Origin: Scalesia atractyloides
Taxonomy: Eukaryota > Streptophyta > Magnoliopsida > Asterales > Asteraceae
Assembly: GCA_947069175.1 (NCBI GenBank)
Contig: CAMTDV010001633.1
Span: forward strand, 57,766,102-57,830,101
Direction: 5' to 3'
DNA: 64,000 nt
Part shown: piece after piece, positions 33,250 to 45,890 of the stretch
Numbering within the stretch: the stretch's first letter is position 1
How the letters are laid out: the number at the start of each line of letters is the position of its first letter
Position numbers and translations under genes: made by a program
Notes under the pieces: model-generated
Told to the model about the DNA's origin: nothing
The model's database searches: none
What the model saw: the letters and a program-made list of their open reading frames with translations, nothing else

Positions 33250-34059
33250 GAGGTGTTCATCACCATAATTCCTTGCACCATTTCTATTCTTTCTTCCTAT
33301 CTCTCAATCTTGGAAGTTCCTAAGCAATTGGGAACATCCTCTGAGTTTTTTTCAGCCCCTAGGACCACTTGTAAGTATTCTATTCGTGGCTTGTTCAGTT
33401 TTACAGACTTTTAAGCCAAAAGTCAAGTGTTATCGTAATAAAGCTTTGACTTTCGGTTTGGACCATTTTGGTCCAGTCATTGTTCGAGGCGAATATGTCT
33501 ACGTGATCATAATTAGGTAGGCGTTAATCCCTCAAAATGGCACCTCCAAAGAATCACGTTTGCTTGGTCAATCGACGAGTCAACATATAAATGTATTAAA
33601 AAGTCAACGGGACAGTTTTTGAAATAATTACGATCTGAGTTTACAAGTGTTCTAAAATATGTTTTATCACTTAAACAACTTAGTAATAATCATTAGAACA
33701 TATGTAAACATGTTCGGCTTGTCAATTCCAGTTTTAGGGTCGGTTCGCAACCGAAAGTCGCGAAGTTTAACTTCTGCGTTGACTTTCGATTATGAACTGA
33801 ATTAGACTAGTATGCTACTGATTTGAGGTCCCGTTATGATCATATTACGATGTTGCATAACCTTCTGAGGTTATATTACATGATCATAATAGTAATCCAA
33901 GTTTTATGCGAGTTTCCGTAAAAATGCCAAACTTTGACTATTTTGCCATTTTATTTAAAAATGCAGTTTTGAACACCAATGAACTTGCAAATGATTTAGC
34001 TACTGATATTAACATGTTTAACATATTTTGATGTTACAAAGCTGACAATAAACCGAGTT

Positions 34060-34880
34060 TTCATATAATATCGTAAAATATGCTTTAAAGTGACTGAAAG
34101 GCCCTTTCGACGCATAGAGCGGGTTTAAACGTAATTTATCATACTAAACTCATTACCTATTGATATAATATCATGATTAGGATATTTTGGGATATTATTT
34201 CAGTTTATAAACTGAGTTTATGCACAACTTCTTGTATTACGCTCTTAAATGACGATAATGCCCTTGCGGCACATAAAACGAATTTAAAGCATGATTTTCA
34301 TACAAAACCTTTTACCTACTGATGTGTGATACTAAATAACATATCTTGATCATATAAATTTGTTCATAACATCAGTTTTCATAAAATATCGCAAATATCG
34401 TCATTTAACGACTTTAACGCCTTTTTGGTGCGTAGTATGGTTTTAAAACCATATCTACCAACCAAGACTTGTTACCTAATGATTTTATAACTCATTTGAA
34501 ATATGTCTACAGTAGGTACATAATATAAACTCAGAATCCGAAATAATATTTCGAAACTATGTGTGAAATGATCAAAATGCCCCTACGATGCATAATTTGG
34601 TCATAAACTATAAAACACACATATGTTTGATATCCTACTGATATTATATCATGGATAAAGTCTTTTCACAGAATATTTATGGTCGTAACATCAGATTATA
34701 TGCAAGTTCCTTTTATACGTCACTGAATGACCAAAACGCCCTTATAAGGCATTGTTTGATTTTAAAACCTTAACGGCCATACAAGTTGATATCCTACTGA
34801 TATTATAACTTGTTTAAAGTATACTGGCATATGGAACTTGTTCATGACTCATCCGGTTACCCGGCTTCGCTTATTTGCAC
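34060..34880. repeat. ~158-bp diverged tandem array, five units
   Basis: The landmark (AAATGACNNNAANGCCC followed by a GCATA.. phrase and GGTTTTAAA or GGTTTAAA) occurs near 34092, 34247, 34406, 34566 and 34724, spaced 155, 159, 160 and 158 bp. Between landmarks the units share CCTACTGATATTATA and CATAACATCAG. It lies downstream of the TATA box, in the region transcribed into the R/U5 leader. Confidence 0.8.
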
Positions 34881-35240
34881 ACAGTTAAGCCTACATGGCT
34901 AGTTTACGTAATTTAACCGAAACGGGATTAACCTTATCATTTTTATTTCAAAATCCAGAATGTTATATGTTTACCCATATTATACAAGTCCTTGTACTTG
35001 TCAGGTTTAAACTACATTCGTTTCCGGTCATCGCTTAATCAAGCGTATCGTACCTTTTTAATACTTTAAGCTAGCCTATCTAAGTCTATGAGGGTTTAAA
35101 CAAAATTCAATACTAAGAATACAAATCCGTTTATAACAAAATTTATGCTAGAATGTCATAAACATTTCTATGATTTATGTTTGTTAAAGTTAATAAATAC
35201 AAAATTAGAGAAAAGTTAAATTAAAATATATAATTTTACA

Positions 35241-35474
35241 AAATTTATATGCATTGTTGGTTGCACATTGTGCTTTGTTGTTTTTCTTTGCTTTGGGTTG
35301 TTTGTTTGTTTACCTTTTGGGTTTGTACATTTTGGGCCGAATGGGGGTTTAAAAGGTTGACCCCTCACTCCCTCTTCTCCTTTACGCTCTCTCCTTCTCT
35401 CTTATACTCTCTCTACACGTGGACCACTTTAGTTGATTTTCTTGGGTGACTTTCCAGCTACTTTAAGTGCTTTC
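35241..35474. other. CT-rich stretch of unknown origin
   Basis: GT-rich then CT-rich sequence (CTCACTCCCTCTTCTCC, TCTCTCCTTCTCTC). It resembles a plant 5' leader but no gene follows. It ends directly at the LTR start at 35475. Confidence 0.35.
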
Positions 35475-38382
35475 TGTCACATCCCAACTAGCAGCAGAAA
35501 AAAGGGATGCAACAGACCTTTTATACAAACACATTGTTTATAAAGATACTATATTAAACGTTAAATTAAACTATACATCATGTTACATTGTTGTTTACAC
35601 ACTATGCGTATGTTATAACGACATGTTCCCGCGAACAACTTTATTCGTATAGTAGGTATGCATCTATGTGCGTAACTATCCGAAAAGCAAAACTTGAAGC
35701 AACAAATACAAGTATCACTCAACTTCTTCTTTACCTGAAAAGCATGTTTAAAACGGTCAACTACAAATAATTGATGAGTTTCACAAGTTTGTTGGTCTCA
35801 TTAGCAAGTACACAAATAGCGTTTAGCACATGTGATGTAATTACACTAAGTCCACAAGTGAAGCCTCGACGCGTTTCAAAGCACCATGGCCAACACCAAC
35901 CATAACAAACAACAATATAACAGTACCCCAGGTAGTTATGCCTAAAACAACATAGCTAGTCTAAGTGTATGAATATGTGCAACCGCGTTCTCACGAGTGG
36001 CACACAGCTGTGCAGTTTAGGCTTGTCAGGCCAAATAGTACTATCCACAATATTCATCGGCCAAATGGTTAATCACTTGTGCTTGTGGGGATTTTCCATT
36101 TGTTAGATGCGTCACTCGTATACACTCAGATAATTCACATCAAAACAATGCTCATGTGCGTATGTGTACAAAACATGCTTTCCCCTAGACGTTTAAGAAA
36201 ACAAGTATAAAAGAGGGGTCGTGAAACTCACCTGATTATGTATGCTCGTAGTACGAAATAATAGTATAGTAGTCGTAGTACTAGTCTAGTCCTAGTATCA
36301 GTATTGTAGGATTAACTACAAAAAATAGTTTTCGGATTGATAATTTGCTATATGTTAAGTTCGGATACAAATATTCATCCGAAAATGGTCTAATAGCCTC
36401 AAAGTATGGCGTTGGGTAATGTCTGCACTTCAAAATCAGGTTTGGCTTCCGTTCATCGTTTTCCATGCTCGTCGCGATTGATCGTTTTAAGGTTTAGGAT
36501 GATGGCATGATCCATACAATGTCAAAACTTGTTGAATAGTATAAAATAGTTATTTTGCAAGGAAAGTTTAGGTGTTTGAATAGTCGAATTTGCCCTAACG
36601 AAAGCTTCAGTTCCTTCCTGTAGTTTGGGAATCCACCAAACAAGCGTGTAAGTTATCCAAATTACCTGAGTTACCTAAGCAAAGTTTGGAATAACTTCAG
36701 ACTTTCCACATATCGCCAATTAGTCATTAAAACATTTAAAAGTCCCAGTAGGTTCGTCAAATGATTGTTATGCCAGATTATGTTAAAAACAGTGTTTTTA
36801 ACGCGTAATTTTCATAACTACACGTCCGAATCTAATTAAATTCTGAAAAAGTTTACAAATGATCTTGCTGATATATAAGTTTTTGGAAAAAGAATCGAAG
36901 ATATTAAATTTATTTACTATGCTTGTTAATTTAGTTTTAAAAATTCGATTAATCGTAAATTTGGCGATTTATACCATTAATTATTTCCAAAGTTTTTACT
37001 GAATAGCTAAAATAAGCCAAGATAAATCTTGTAAAATTTTCAGAGCCACCCGAGCTTCCTAAACAGGGTTTTCGCTATCGAAAGTTCGATAAAACCCGAT
37101 TTTTAAAACCATATCCAAGGTTAACCAATAAACCCCTAATTTTTTGAGTATCATTCTCATAATAAGGACTCTCTGCAAAATTTGGGGATTTATTGAATCT
37201 GTTTGCTATTTTTCTTGAATTAATGCTAGAAAACACCAATAAATTCACCAAAATTTCGCATATCAACCAAAAATTTTCAACTTCTATAGAGACTCTTATT
37301 TTACTGTACGTGATTACTCTATAAATTTTCAAGAGCTAAGAGTACCCAAGCCACAGTTTATGTTCCAAAAGAGTCTAGGTCACTTATATTTAGTTTTCGG
37401 GTGTTATACCTTCCGTTTCTTGCGTGTTTATGCAATTTCTTCCAGATCCTATGCCAAGCTAGGTACCACACCTATAGAGCATATTCATCACAAATATGTA
37501 TACAACATCACATCTCAATCTTTTGAAATTATTTTTTTCGATTAGGGTTTAAATACGATTTTCTTACCGAATCTTTTGTGTTATAATCCGAAGGTTTTCA
37601 CCATCAAACATCATGAACCATCTTGTTACACTTAATAGGAGTCTAAACAGCCCTTTTGGCAAAATGATTAGGTCTCATGGACAAAGAACACCTATTTTTA
37701 ACACTTGTTTTAACACAAAAAGATATAAATTCACTTGAAATGCTTTGATACCTTATGTTCTTGCTTGGAAATAAGTTGGAATGTTTGAGAGTAGATAAAT
37801 GAAGGTTATGGAGATGGAAAGAAACATTAATAAACAAGAAAAAAATAAGAGATGTGTGTATCTAATTCCGATCAGAATTAGGGGGCAAATGTCCAAGTTT
37901 GACTTTTGACTTCACAATTTTCCACATTATGGATTATATTAAGCATATTTTTTTGGGGTTTGTAGATAAATAAATGCTCCCCTGGTTCGGTAAACGATCA
38001 CAAAACAAGCGGTTTTCCATAGTGTTTTTGTGTTTTAAAAAACGGAACATATGTTAATGAAAACTGAACGCTTTGACGTTTTTACTTAAAACCTATTAAA
38101 TAAATCTTTTATAAGTCTTTTTAGGCTTGACGGATGATGCAATGCATGTTTGGATGATACAGTGTGCGTTTAATTCGAAGATGTTCCGTTAATCAGAAAA
38201 TACTTTGTTTAACATGTACGGTATGAATTAAGGCCTCAATGTCCCTACGTTACATGCTAAAATTCATGTTCACGGTAATTCGTACCCCCGGAATCGTTTA
38301 TGGCACATTGGGTTTCGTTTTGTAAGTCGTGTAAACGCAACGTTTCAATTTAGGGTTTCCTTGGATTTTCACGAATGTCACA
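35475..38382 (-). repeat. 3' LTR of a truncated Ty3/Gypsy chromovirus
   Basis: Plus-strand left end TGTCACATCCCAACTAGCAG and right end CGAATGTCACA. It is directly preceded on the minus strand by the polypurine-like CCAGGGAGAT and a pol tail, which fixes the orientation and makes it a 3' LTR of 2,908 bp. The CCAACT..GCAGCAGAAA phrase at the left end matches the general end of this LTR class. The 5' LTR and most of the element are missing. Confidence 0.7.
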
Positions 38383-38740
38383 ATCTCCCTGGTTACAAGA
38401 ATTTCGTCCTTGAAATTCAATTGTTATCGATCTTCTTATTGGGGAAAATATATGGGTATTTCTTTTTTAATTGATCATTACAGTCCCAGGTACACTCTGG
38501 CCCTCGTTGTGAATTCCACCATAGTTTGACAATCGAAATCTTGTTATTCCATAGCCTCTTGACCTTTTCATCCACAATTTCCACCGGTTCCTCCATGAAG
38601 AGGAGTTTTCCATTCACATGAAATTCTTCTAATGGGACAATTAGAGCATTGTCAATAAGGCACTTTTTTCAGGTTTGAAACATGGAATACATCATGAGTA
38701 CTGCGCAGTTCTTATGGCAATCGTAACTTATATGCAACTA
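38383..38740 (-). pseudogene. C-terminal tail of Gypsy Pol with chromodomain-like end
   Basis: The minus-strand frame at 38617-38417 reads NGKLLFMEEPVEIVDEKV, KISIVKLWWNSQRGPE and CTWDCNDQLKKKYPYIF. This is the chromodomain-type tail (EPVEI..V..L, I.IVKV.W, GPE.TWE, D..K.YP.LF) that follows integrase in Tekay/Del chromoviruses and targets integration to heterochromatin. Upstream residues (LIDNALIVPLEEF) are in another frame after a change in an A-run near 38667. The fragment is cut at about 38741 by the next LTR-like sequence. Confidence 0.75.
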
Positions 38741-39818
38741 GACTGGTGTGTGTCGAGCGTGATATGATTTTATTATTATTTTAAGTCCATTTTACGCATT
38801 AGTCAAGTTTTAAAAAACACGATATTGTACTAACACTAAACACACACTAGGGCAAGTGCACCGATCGCGAGCGTAGTATAGTGTTGGTAAGATACTGAGG
38901 TCGTCCAAGGATACAAGAGCTTTTAATACCTCTTTAATGTACCCATTGATGATTTTCGCACTTTCGAACTTTTTAAGAGATTATCTTAGTTATAGTAGTA
39001 GGGGCCTCTTTTGAAGGTGATGTTACCCTTGACCTAGTGGTTTGAGTCAGCCGGGATACAATCCCAAAAGATCGGAATATTGGAAGATAATTAAGTAAGT
39101 TATTAATGCAAAAGTGGTAGGCCCCTCTTTTGAAGGTGACGTTACCCTCGGCCAAGTGGTTTGAGTCAGCAAGGATACAATCCCAAGAGGTCGGTTTAAT
39201 GTTTTAATAGTAGTTTATATATGAGGGGTCAAGCTATTCGCACCCACGCCATCCAATACCATAAGGTATTGAAGGAGGTCCTAGTAAGCTTGAACCAAGT
39301 CCTCGCAGGATCTATACACTGAACGAGACAAGAACTTTACCAAACCACCCTTCTAACCGCCTTCCAAGTAGTTAACGTGCTTTATATAGACCGTAAAGAC
39401 ACGAATGAGCAAATCAGTGACATCATGAAGAAATGGTTAGGAAAATTCACTTTCAACATAAGAAACTATTTATTAAAGTCATTAACAAATACCCAGTTAA
39501 AAAGTGCCGAAAGATTAAAAATCAAAAGTCATACATTAAAGACTTGTCTTCACCAAGTGATGTAAGAGATTAGCCAAGCATGGCCTTTGCTTGACAAGAA
39601 CTCCTAAAATCAATCTTGGATACCTAGACTACTACACACTCTAAAAATGGTATATGGATGATGGTGGTGGGTGTTGGTGTTGTAGTGGTGGTGGAATGGT
39701 GGCAAAGTGAGAGAGAAGTGGTTTGCCAAGGGATGCCATTGAAGTGAACCAAACACCCCTATTTATAGTCAGAACAGTGCCCCGGCCACGGCCCGTGTCC
39801 ACTAGGCACAACCCGTGG
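38741..39818 (+). mobile_element. Left part of a non-autonomous LTR-type element
   Basis: It starts near TGTGTGTCGAGCGTG (about 38747). It contains GGGCAAGTGCACCGATCGCG, a widely repeated plant LTR phrase, and a two-copy ~120-bp tandem repeat (CCTCTTTTGAAGGTGA.GTTACCC at 39003 and 39125). It then has a GC-rich CCACGGCCCGTGTCC stretch that resumes at 44348 after the solo LTR 39819-44347. No coding sequence, so a LARD-like element is likely. Exact borders are unknown. Confidence 0.5.
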
Positions 39819-42800
39819 TGTAACACCCCAACCCAGCCAGGGCTGACGTGTCACTCTTACAGATATCAGAACTAAAAACCAATCCATAACATTAAATAAA
39901 ATATCCTAATTACATTTTATTACATTACTGAAATAAGGAATCTTGCTCAGCAACTTCCTAACGCTCTTCACCGAAACCTAGTTTATTCCAGATTACCTGT
40001 AAAACAAATAAGACAAACACAAGAAGAAAATACGACTGAGCCAAAAATGATCAGTAACGGAGAAATCAGCAGTACAAGTAAAGTCATATCAGCGGGTGCA
40101 AAACACAACATAAGAGAACCGAGACTAAGCTGAAATGGTTACTGACACGAGTACTAAAAACAGATGCAGACACAAGACTGATACAAAACGGATGCACGAA
40201 CTGATTTGAAATTTGCAACGAAAACTAAAACGGAAACAAAAGTCAGTCATATACATAATTGATACCAAACCCAACGCAAAACCGATGTAGTGACTGATAC
40301 ATCGTTGACCATGACGACCAAAGCATCTGATCTTGTATAACTGGACCCATTTAAACGTCGTTTATTATCTACTATTTGTATAGTAAGAAAATTTTCATAC
40401 CTAGCGTCTTTAACAAAATGTTTGAAGGAAACAAAAACTATGGACTATCAAATATTTCAAACATCATTTAATAGTGTAAATATTTTTAAAACGAGTTACT
40501 TGGCAAAGATACTTCCTTATAGTGAATGTTTAGATAAAACAAAATAATATACAAATTTAATAGCAGCTCCTTATTAGACAAAAAAAAATTAAATTTTATA
40601 ACTTCCATGAACATTTTAAGAAATAAAATATTTTATATAACCTGGATTTTAAAATAAAATACTTATAAAAGTTTCGTAAACCGACATGGGAAGCCGATAC
40701 AAAAACAAAACTAAATACGTAAGCCGAGACATTTTAAATACAATTTAAAATCTCGTAATCTTTAAAAGAAAAGATTATCAAAACCATTGTCTTTAAACAA
40801 ACATTTAGAGTAAAATCCATATCTATTAGTTAATAAATATTCATAAGTTATTATTTACTCAAATTAACTATCTTATAACTTTACATATTTATATTTAGTA
40901 AGCAAAATAATTTAGATAATGTGAGTTTATATGTTGAATAATAAAATCCTTACGAAACTTCATAAACCGATTAGAAAATTGACACGGAACACATAGATAT
41001 TCAACGACACATATCGAACAAACACTAAATCAAATACTGAATACAGATACTGACGGATACAAACTAAACGTATAACACGGAATCTTAATCCAAATCGAGA
41101 CTGATACTGAGATGAAACTGATACGAACCGGTACAAATATCGAGTCGAAACAGACATAACTAATACATAAAAGAGTCGGATACTAAACATAATGAGAAGC
41201 ATAACTAACTTGATACATTATTGGAACATAACCAAATGCGTACAAACATATCAGACAAATCGGCACAAAGAACATAATTGGAAGCATAACCCGATACACG
41301 ATCGGAAGCATAGTCAGACGCGTACAAAACTATCAAACATATCAGAACAGATATTGAACATATTCACATACAGAAACATTTACTAACTTACATGACATAT
41401 GTATATATCAACAAAATGATCGTGTAACACAGATGCACCCAAAGCCAGAAACAGAAACAGATTGGTACACAGCTAGCTAGTCCATGCACCTATGAGATGG
41501 TGAGTGTGGCGTGCACCTATTATTCCATCTCCAGACAAACAAACTCAGACTCAGAGCTAAGATTGATCTATACGTCTCTAGTGGCCAAGGTGCTACACAA
41601 GCACGAGCTCGAGACGTCATGAAGTTTTATTACGCACTGTCACGATAAGTGCCATGCCGTTGACGCCCAAACCACAAGCCAGGCATGCTTGGGTGAGAAA
41701 GTACAAATACTAAGGCCATATATATAATTTATAGATAACTGAAATTAATTACCGAAAGAACATGCGACCATTACTACAAGTCTGAGGTATGGCATGCTAA
41801 AACACACGAATAAACAAGCAGACAAATACAATACTGACTCTGGTAACGTATAACATATCAACAGATAAAGGTATCAAACCATGACAATCAGACTTCAAAA
41901 CAAAGACAAAGATTCGTATTTAAGAGTAACGAAAATAAAATTATACTATGATGTCAAGACCCAAGATTTCGTACTTGTATAAGTAATTGGAAATTATACT
42001 ATGATGAAAAGAAAACAAAATCCGTACTAACGAGTAACGAAAAATAAAATTATACTATGATATAAAATAAACGGAATCCGTACCTTAGTTTAGCAAAAGC
42101 AAAAATAAATCAGGTAGTCTTTAAAGAACACGGAAACCTACACTTTAGTGAAGTTCGAATTAGCATACTGAGATTTTAATTACCATGTCTGATTTGTTGA
42201 TTGATTGATTCCGACAACAAAAGTTTAGAACTACTTAATCAATTATTAAAGCTAACTACGATATATTAATTTTTGTTACTTATCCGAAAATCCAAGGTTT
42301 TCAAGTATTTACATGTTTATTTTAATAAAATGGTTTAATTCCTTTTAACTTATCTGCTATTAACATTTTGAGGAATCTATCTCAAACTTTATTCGTAGAA
42401 ATTATCGTAACAGATCATTTCGCTTCTTAAGGTGTTTCATAGAGATTTTTTTTTTTTTTTTGAAATAAGATATAAAGATATCTGATACATTATCATCGGT
42501 ATTAGCACGTGTGTTATTTCTTTGTTATATATGTTTATGTTCTTCCTAGAATATTAAAACTCATCATCCGGTGTTACCTAATATTATAATAACATTTTAT
42601 GAATGTTTAGTAAATATAAGGTTTCCACAAACACCCATATCATTTATTAATATCAAACAAAAATCATATATATAAATATTTAATTTAAGTATTATTCTAT
42701 GAGCAATGTGGGCATAAGAAATCAAACAGTACGTACACATGCAAACCTAAGGATCGTGGGGTTCATTGTTAAATCTTGCTGATTTATCAACTTTCCATAC

Positions 42801-43718
42801 ATAGTTTTGTTGAAAAAGTTTCAGAATTCACAAACAAAAACGAAAATGAACGAATAGAAACTTCCAATTTTCTTTTTTTTAGCATACATTCCTATGTTAT
42901 TTTCTTTACGAGACTCTAATTAACGTCTTAGTCCCGGAACAAATCAGATTTAAAGAGTTACAAAACAATTAAAGATACGAGCACACACTGAAGATTGACA
43001 GGACACTACAAGAATATCTTAAAAGTCGAACGAATCATAGAACGAAAGTGGTAGAATTATGCGGACGTCTGACGTTGGCTTGCGTGGTCAATTCACAGCT
43101 GATTTTATTCATGAATGAAAAGCGAAGGCCTCACATAGTTGCTTCCTCCGGTGATGCGACGAACGGTGTGCAGCGGTGTTGCTGTTCAGATCCGTCAGTA
43201 CGAACAGAGACGACATATAGAACCTGGCAGTGACGGCGGAAAGTAGGTCAACGTGGTGGCGGTGCTCAGCGGTCTTTTGCGGCTTTACACACACAAACCG
43301 CAGTCGGAACGGACTGGTAGGGTCGTTTCAAACTGGTGGTCGGCTGAGTCGATTTTGCCGGTGCACTAAAGTGTTGAACGAGAGAAGATAGACTGGCTTA
43401 AAAAAAGTTTATAAATATGAAGAATCCATTGTTTGAAAGGGATACGAAATCCCGGGATGTACGCCACTAAATCCAAAATATGGAAATGATTGCTAATATG
43501 GTAGCTATACGATTACACCACAATTATTTTGTTTAGTTTCCTTTTGACTTCCCGGTCAACAAACTAAGGCTGGGCGCTGTGGAGGTCGTCATAGGCCCAG
43601 CAAGGGTTGTCGCCGCCCCAACACCATTTCTCCCCAGACATCATCATGGGCGTCCAGACTAGGACGTTCAAGCTGGCCACTACAAGACAAAACCATACTC
43701 ACACACATATACATACAA

Positions 43719-43758
<40 letters not shown>

Positions 43759-44347
43759 GCTCATCACCTATTTCCTTACCTATATCGTCTTTGCCTCATC
43801 CTCACACCCGATCTACGTGGCACCTACGTGACGGATCATCCTCCAAAGACAGGTTATCACCATACCCCATAGCCTAATGAGCTAATCACAATTTCAAAGG
43901 TAGAGGGTGACAACTGGTACTCAACCCTACGAATTCTCATATTTTCCAACCTAACTAATTTTCTTGATTATTTCTTGATTAACCTTACAATTAACAAATG
44001 ACTAACAAAAATTATATTTTTATATCTAATTTTAAATATAGTTATACTATACATTCGAGAGTTCATAGATCTCCTATGAATAAAGTATTACATAATTCTC
44101 ATTTTGTTATACATTATTTTGATAAAAATATATATAGAGTTAATATCATTTATAATTAGACTTTATAATTATACCATAATATTTGTCAAAGTATAATCTA
44201 TAATGAAGCTGCATACAATTTATCACACATAATAATGATGCTATAACTGTTGCTATAACTATATATAATCGTTTACTATTAATATTTACTAGAATCATAA
44301 ATTTTACCTTATATTATTTTAAGTGTTTCGATTTTTTGTATGTTACA
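39819..44347 (-). mobile_element. Probable 4.5-kb solo LTR of a Ty3/Gypsy chromovirus
   Basis: The termini are perfect 7-bp inverted repeats TGTAACA (39819-39825) and TGTTACA (44341-44347). The flanking pentamers CGTGG (39814-39818) and CGTGA (44348-44352) match at four of five bases. GC-rich CACGGCCC/GTGTCC-type sequence continues on both sides. No coding sequence lies inside. On the minus strand a TATTTATAAAC box (about 43418-43408) lies about 930 bp from the LTR start. The element is AT-rich except for a GC-rich patch at 43050-43370. Confidence 0.65.
43724..43755. repeat. TA microsatellite
   Basis: A pure (AT)n tract inside the solo LTR, preceded by ACACACATATACATACAACTC. Frames across it are artefacts. 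Confidence 0.9.
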
Positions 44348-45890
44348 CGTGACCATCTCCTTCTCTTCCTTCATTAATTGCAGCTGTCAGCAGAGAGCCT
44401 CACACGCCCTCGTGGTCTCTGGACACGGCCCCATGGTCAACTCTGCGTTGTACTATTAAGATTCTGCAAATCTAAAAGTTGACCACGACCCTGGTTTGGT
44501 GAGCACGGCCCTATGGTGGGCATGGAACCTTCCTTTTGTCTTATCTGCAGGAGCCAGGTCTGACCACGGCCTACGCCTGGCTGGGCACGGCCCAGTCGTC
44601 AGCTTCTATCTTCTTGTTTTTGCATTTTGGGGTGCTACTGAGGGGTCGGGCGTGTCACATTATTCCTCCTCTTGTATTTATGTTGGTTTTGGCTGCCTAT
44701 TTGCTTCTTTTGTTCTTTTAAGCTCATTTGGTCTTGTAAATTCAACAGGAACAAAGAAACGTGTTGTTTCCAACATTAGTACTGAAAAGGGGTTGGTTTT
44801 ACGCCTCATTTGATGTAATTTATATGTTCCATTTTGTACACATCAAATACCCCCACACTTGAATCTTTGCTTGTCCTCAAACAAAACTCTTTAAATGTGG
44901 CTTACACACCCAAATGGAATAGGTAGAGAAGAAGTTTTTGGCTTGTCTTGAGTGTCGAGAATCCAAGATCTTTATTTAAATTTTGCTTTTACAATCCTAT
45001 TCGTCATGATTTATTTAGAACAATTTTTAAGAAAGATTATTTATTTTAGGCATAACATGCCCTTTTCAAATTATATTTATTTATATACAAGTTCACATAC
45101 CTCACAAGAGATCAACACTTGGCCGAAGATGTATTTTTGTGATAACACTCGATCCCGGCATGGAACTTACTTCTACCATAAGCTTGTCAAGCGATCAAAC
45201 CTCCTCCTTTTTAACTATAAATCTTTGTGAATATCAAGAGGACTTTGGGAAGGGTTAGGCTTGGGCTAAGGGTAGGTGGTTTTTGGGTTAATAGTTAGTA
45301 AAATGGCGAAAAGCGTAAAAAGCATCGGTTGTCGTAAAACTATTTTTTTTGTGACATTTATTTGAACTAAGCGTATTCAAACAAGATTTTTGAAGAACTT
45401 GTTTGGTTATTGCAAGGACTATGTTTTTTTTATGTCACAAGATAACCGAGCTTTTTACAAAAACAAATGGGTTTGAACGAAAAAAAATTTGGTGGGTAAT
45501 GGGTGTTTGTTTTGCGGGTTTTTGAAATGAAAAGATTTAGGCTCAAAGGGGTTAACTAGGGGATTGTTTTTTGTAGGGGAGTAAAAAGAGGAAAAATAAT
45601 GGTTTTGAATGAAAATGGGTTAGTCATAATGCCTCCATCATTTACTTACTTGGGTTTAAGTTGGTAAGGAACGGGAATGTATCGTCTTGGCAAGTTCTAG
45701 AGTCGTAAGAACCAAGCGGCTATTCACACAAGAAACGAAAAGTGAGCATTTAGTTTAAAGATGTATGCATGTATGCTCGGTAAAGGCTCAAAACTCACTT
45801 ATTGTGGGAATGGGTTTATAGTGTGAACAAGTATATATAATCAAATTTTAAAAAGATTTGTCATGCCTTGTTTATGCTCGGTAACAAATG
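44348..45890 (+). mobile_element. Right part of the non-autonomous LTR-type element
   Basis: It resumes the GC-rich CACGGCCC/GTGGTC phrases (44395-44610), then has CCCCCACACTTGAATCTTTGC and GATCCCGGCATGGAACTTAC, phrases I know from dispersed plant LTR elements. No gag or pol. The frame at 44496-44813 has no recognisable protein content. The boundary with the CACTA element near 45890 is approximate. Confidence 0.45.

Larger units (their letters stand above)
32490..35240 (+). repeat. Chromovirus-type LTR, plus strand (right end unresolved)
   Basis: Starts TGTAACACCTCGTAAAAACCC, a typical sense start of this LTR class. A TATAAATA box lies at 33242-33249, followed by a CT-rich start region (33275-33310). 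The downstream part is AT-rich with a 158-bp tandem array. The right end near 35240 is a guess from the change of character there. No clear terminal TGTTACA or target duplication was found, so this may be one LTR of a truncated element or a decayed solo LTR. Confidence 0.6.

Noticed and set aside
43004..43020. CACTACAAGAATATC as left end of the CACTA element
   Set aside because: It lies inside the solo LTR 39819-44347, and its flank (GGA) does not match the right flank (CTC). The same holds for CACTACAAGAC at 43678.
44496..44813. 105-codon plus-strand frame with hydrophobic stretches
   Set aside because: It lies in the GC-rich non-coding part of an LTR-type element. No start context or conserved motif was seen.
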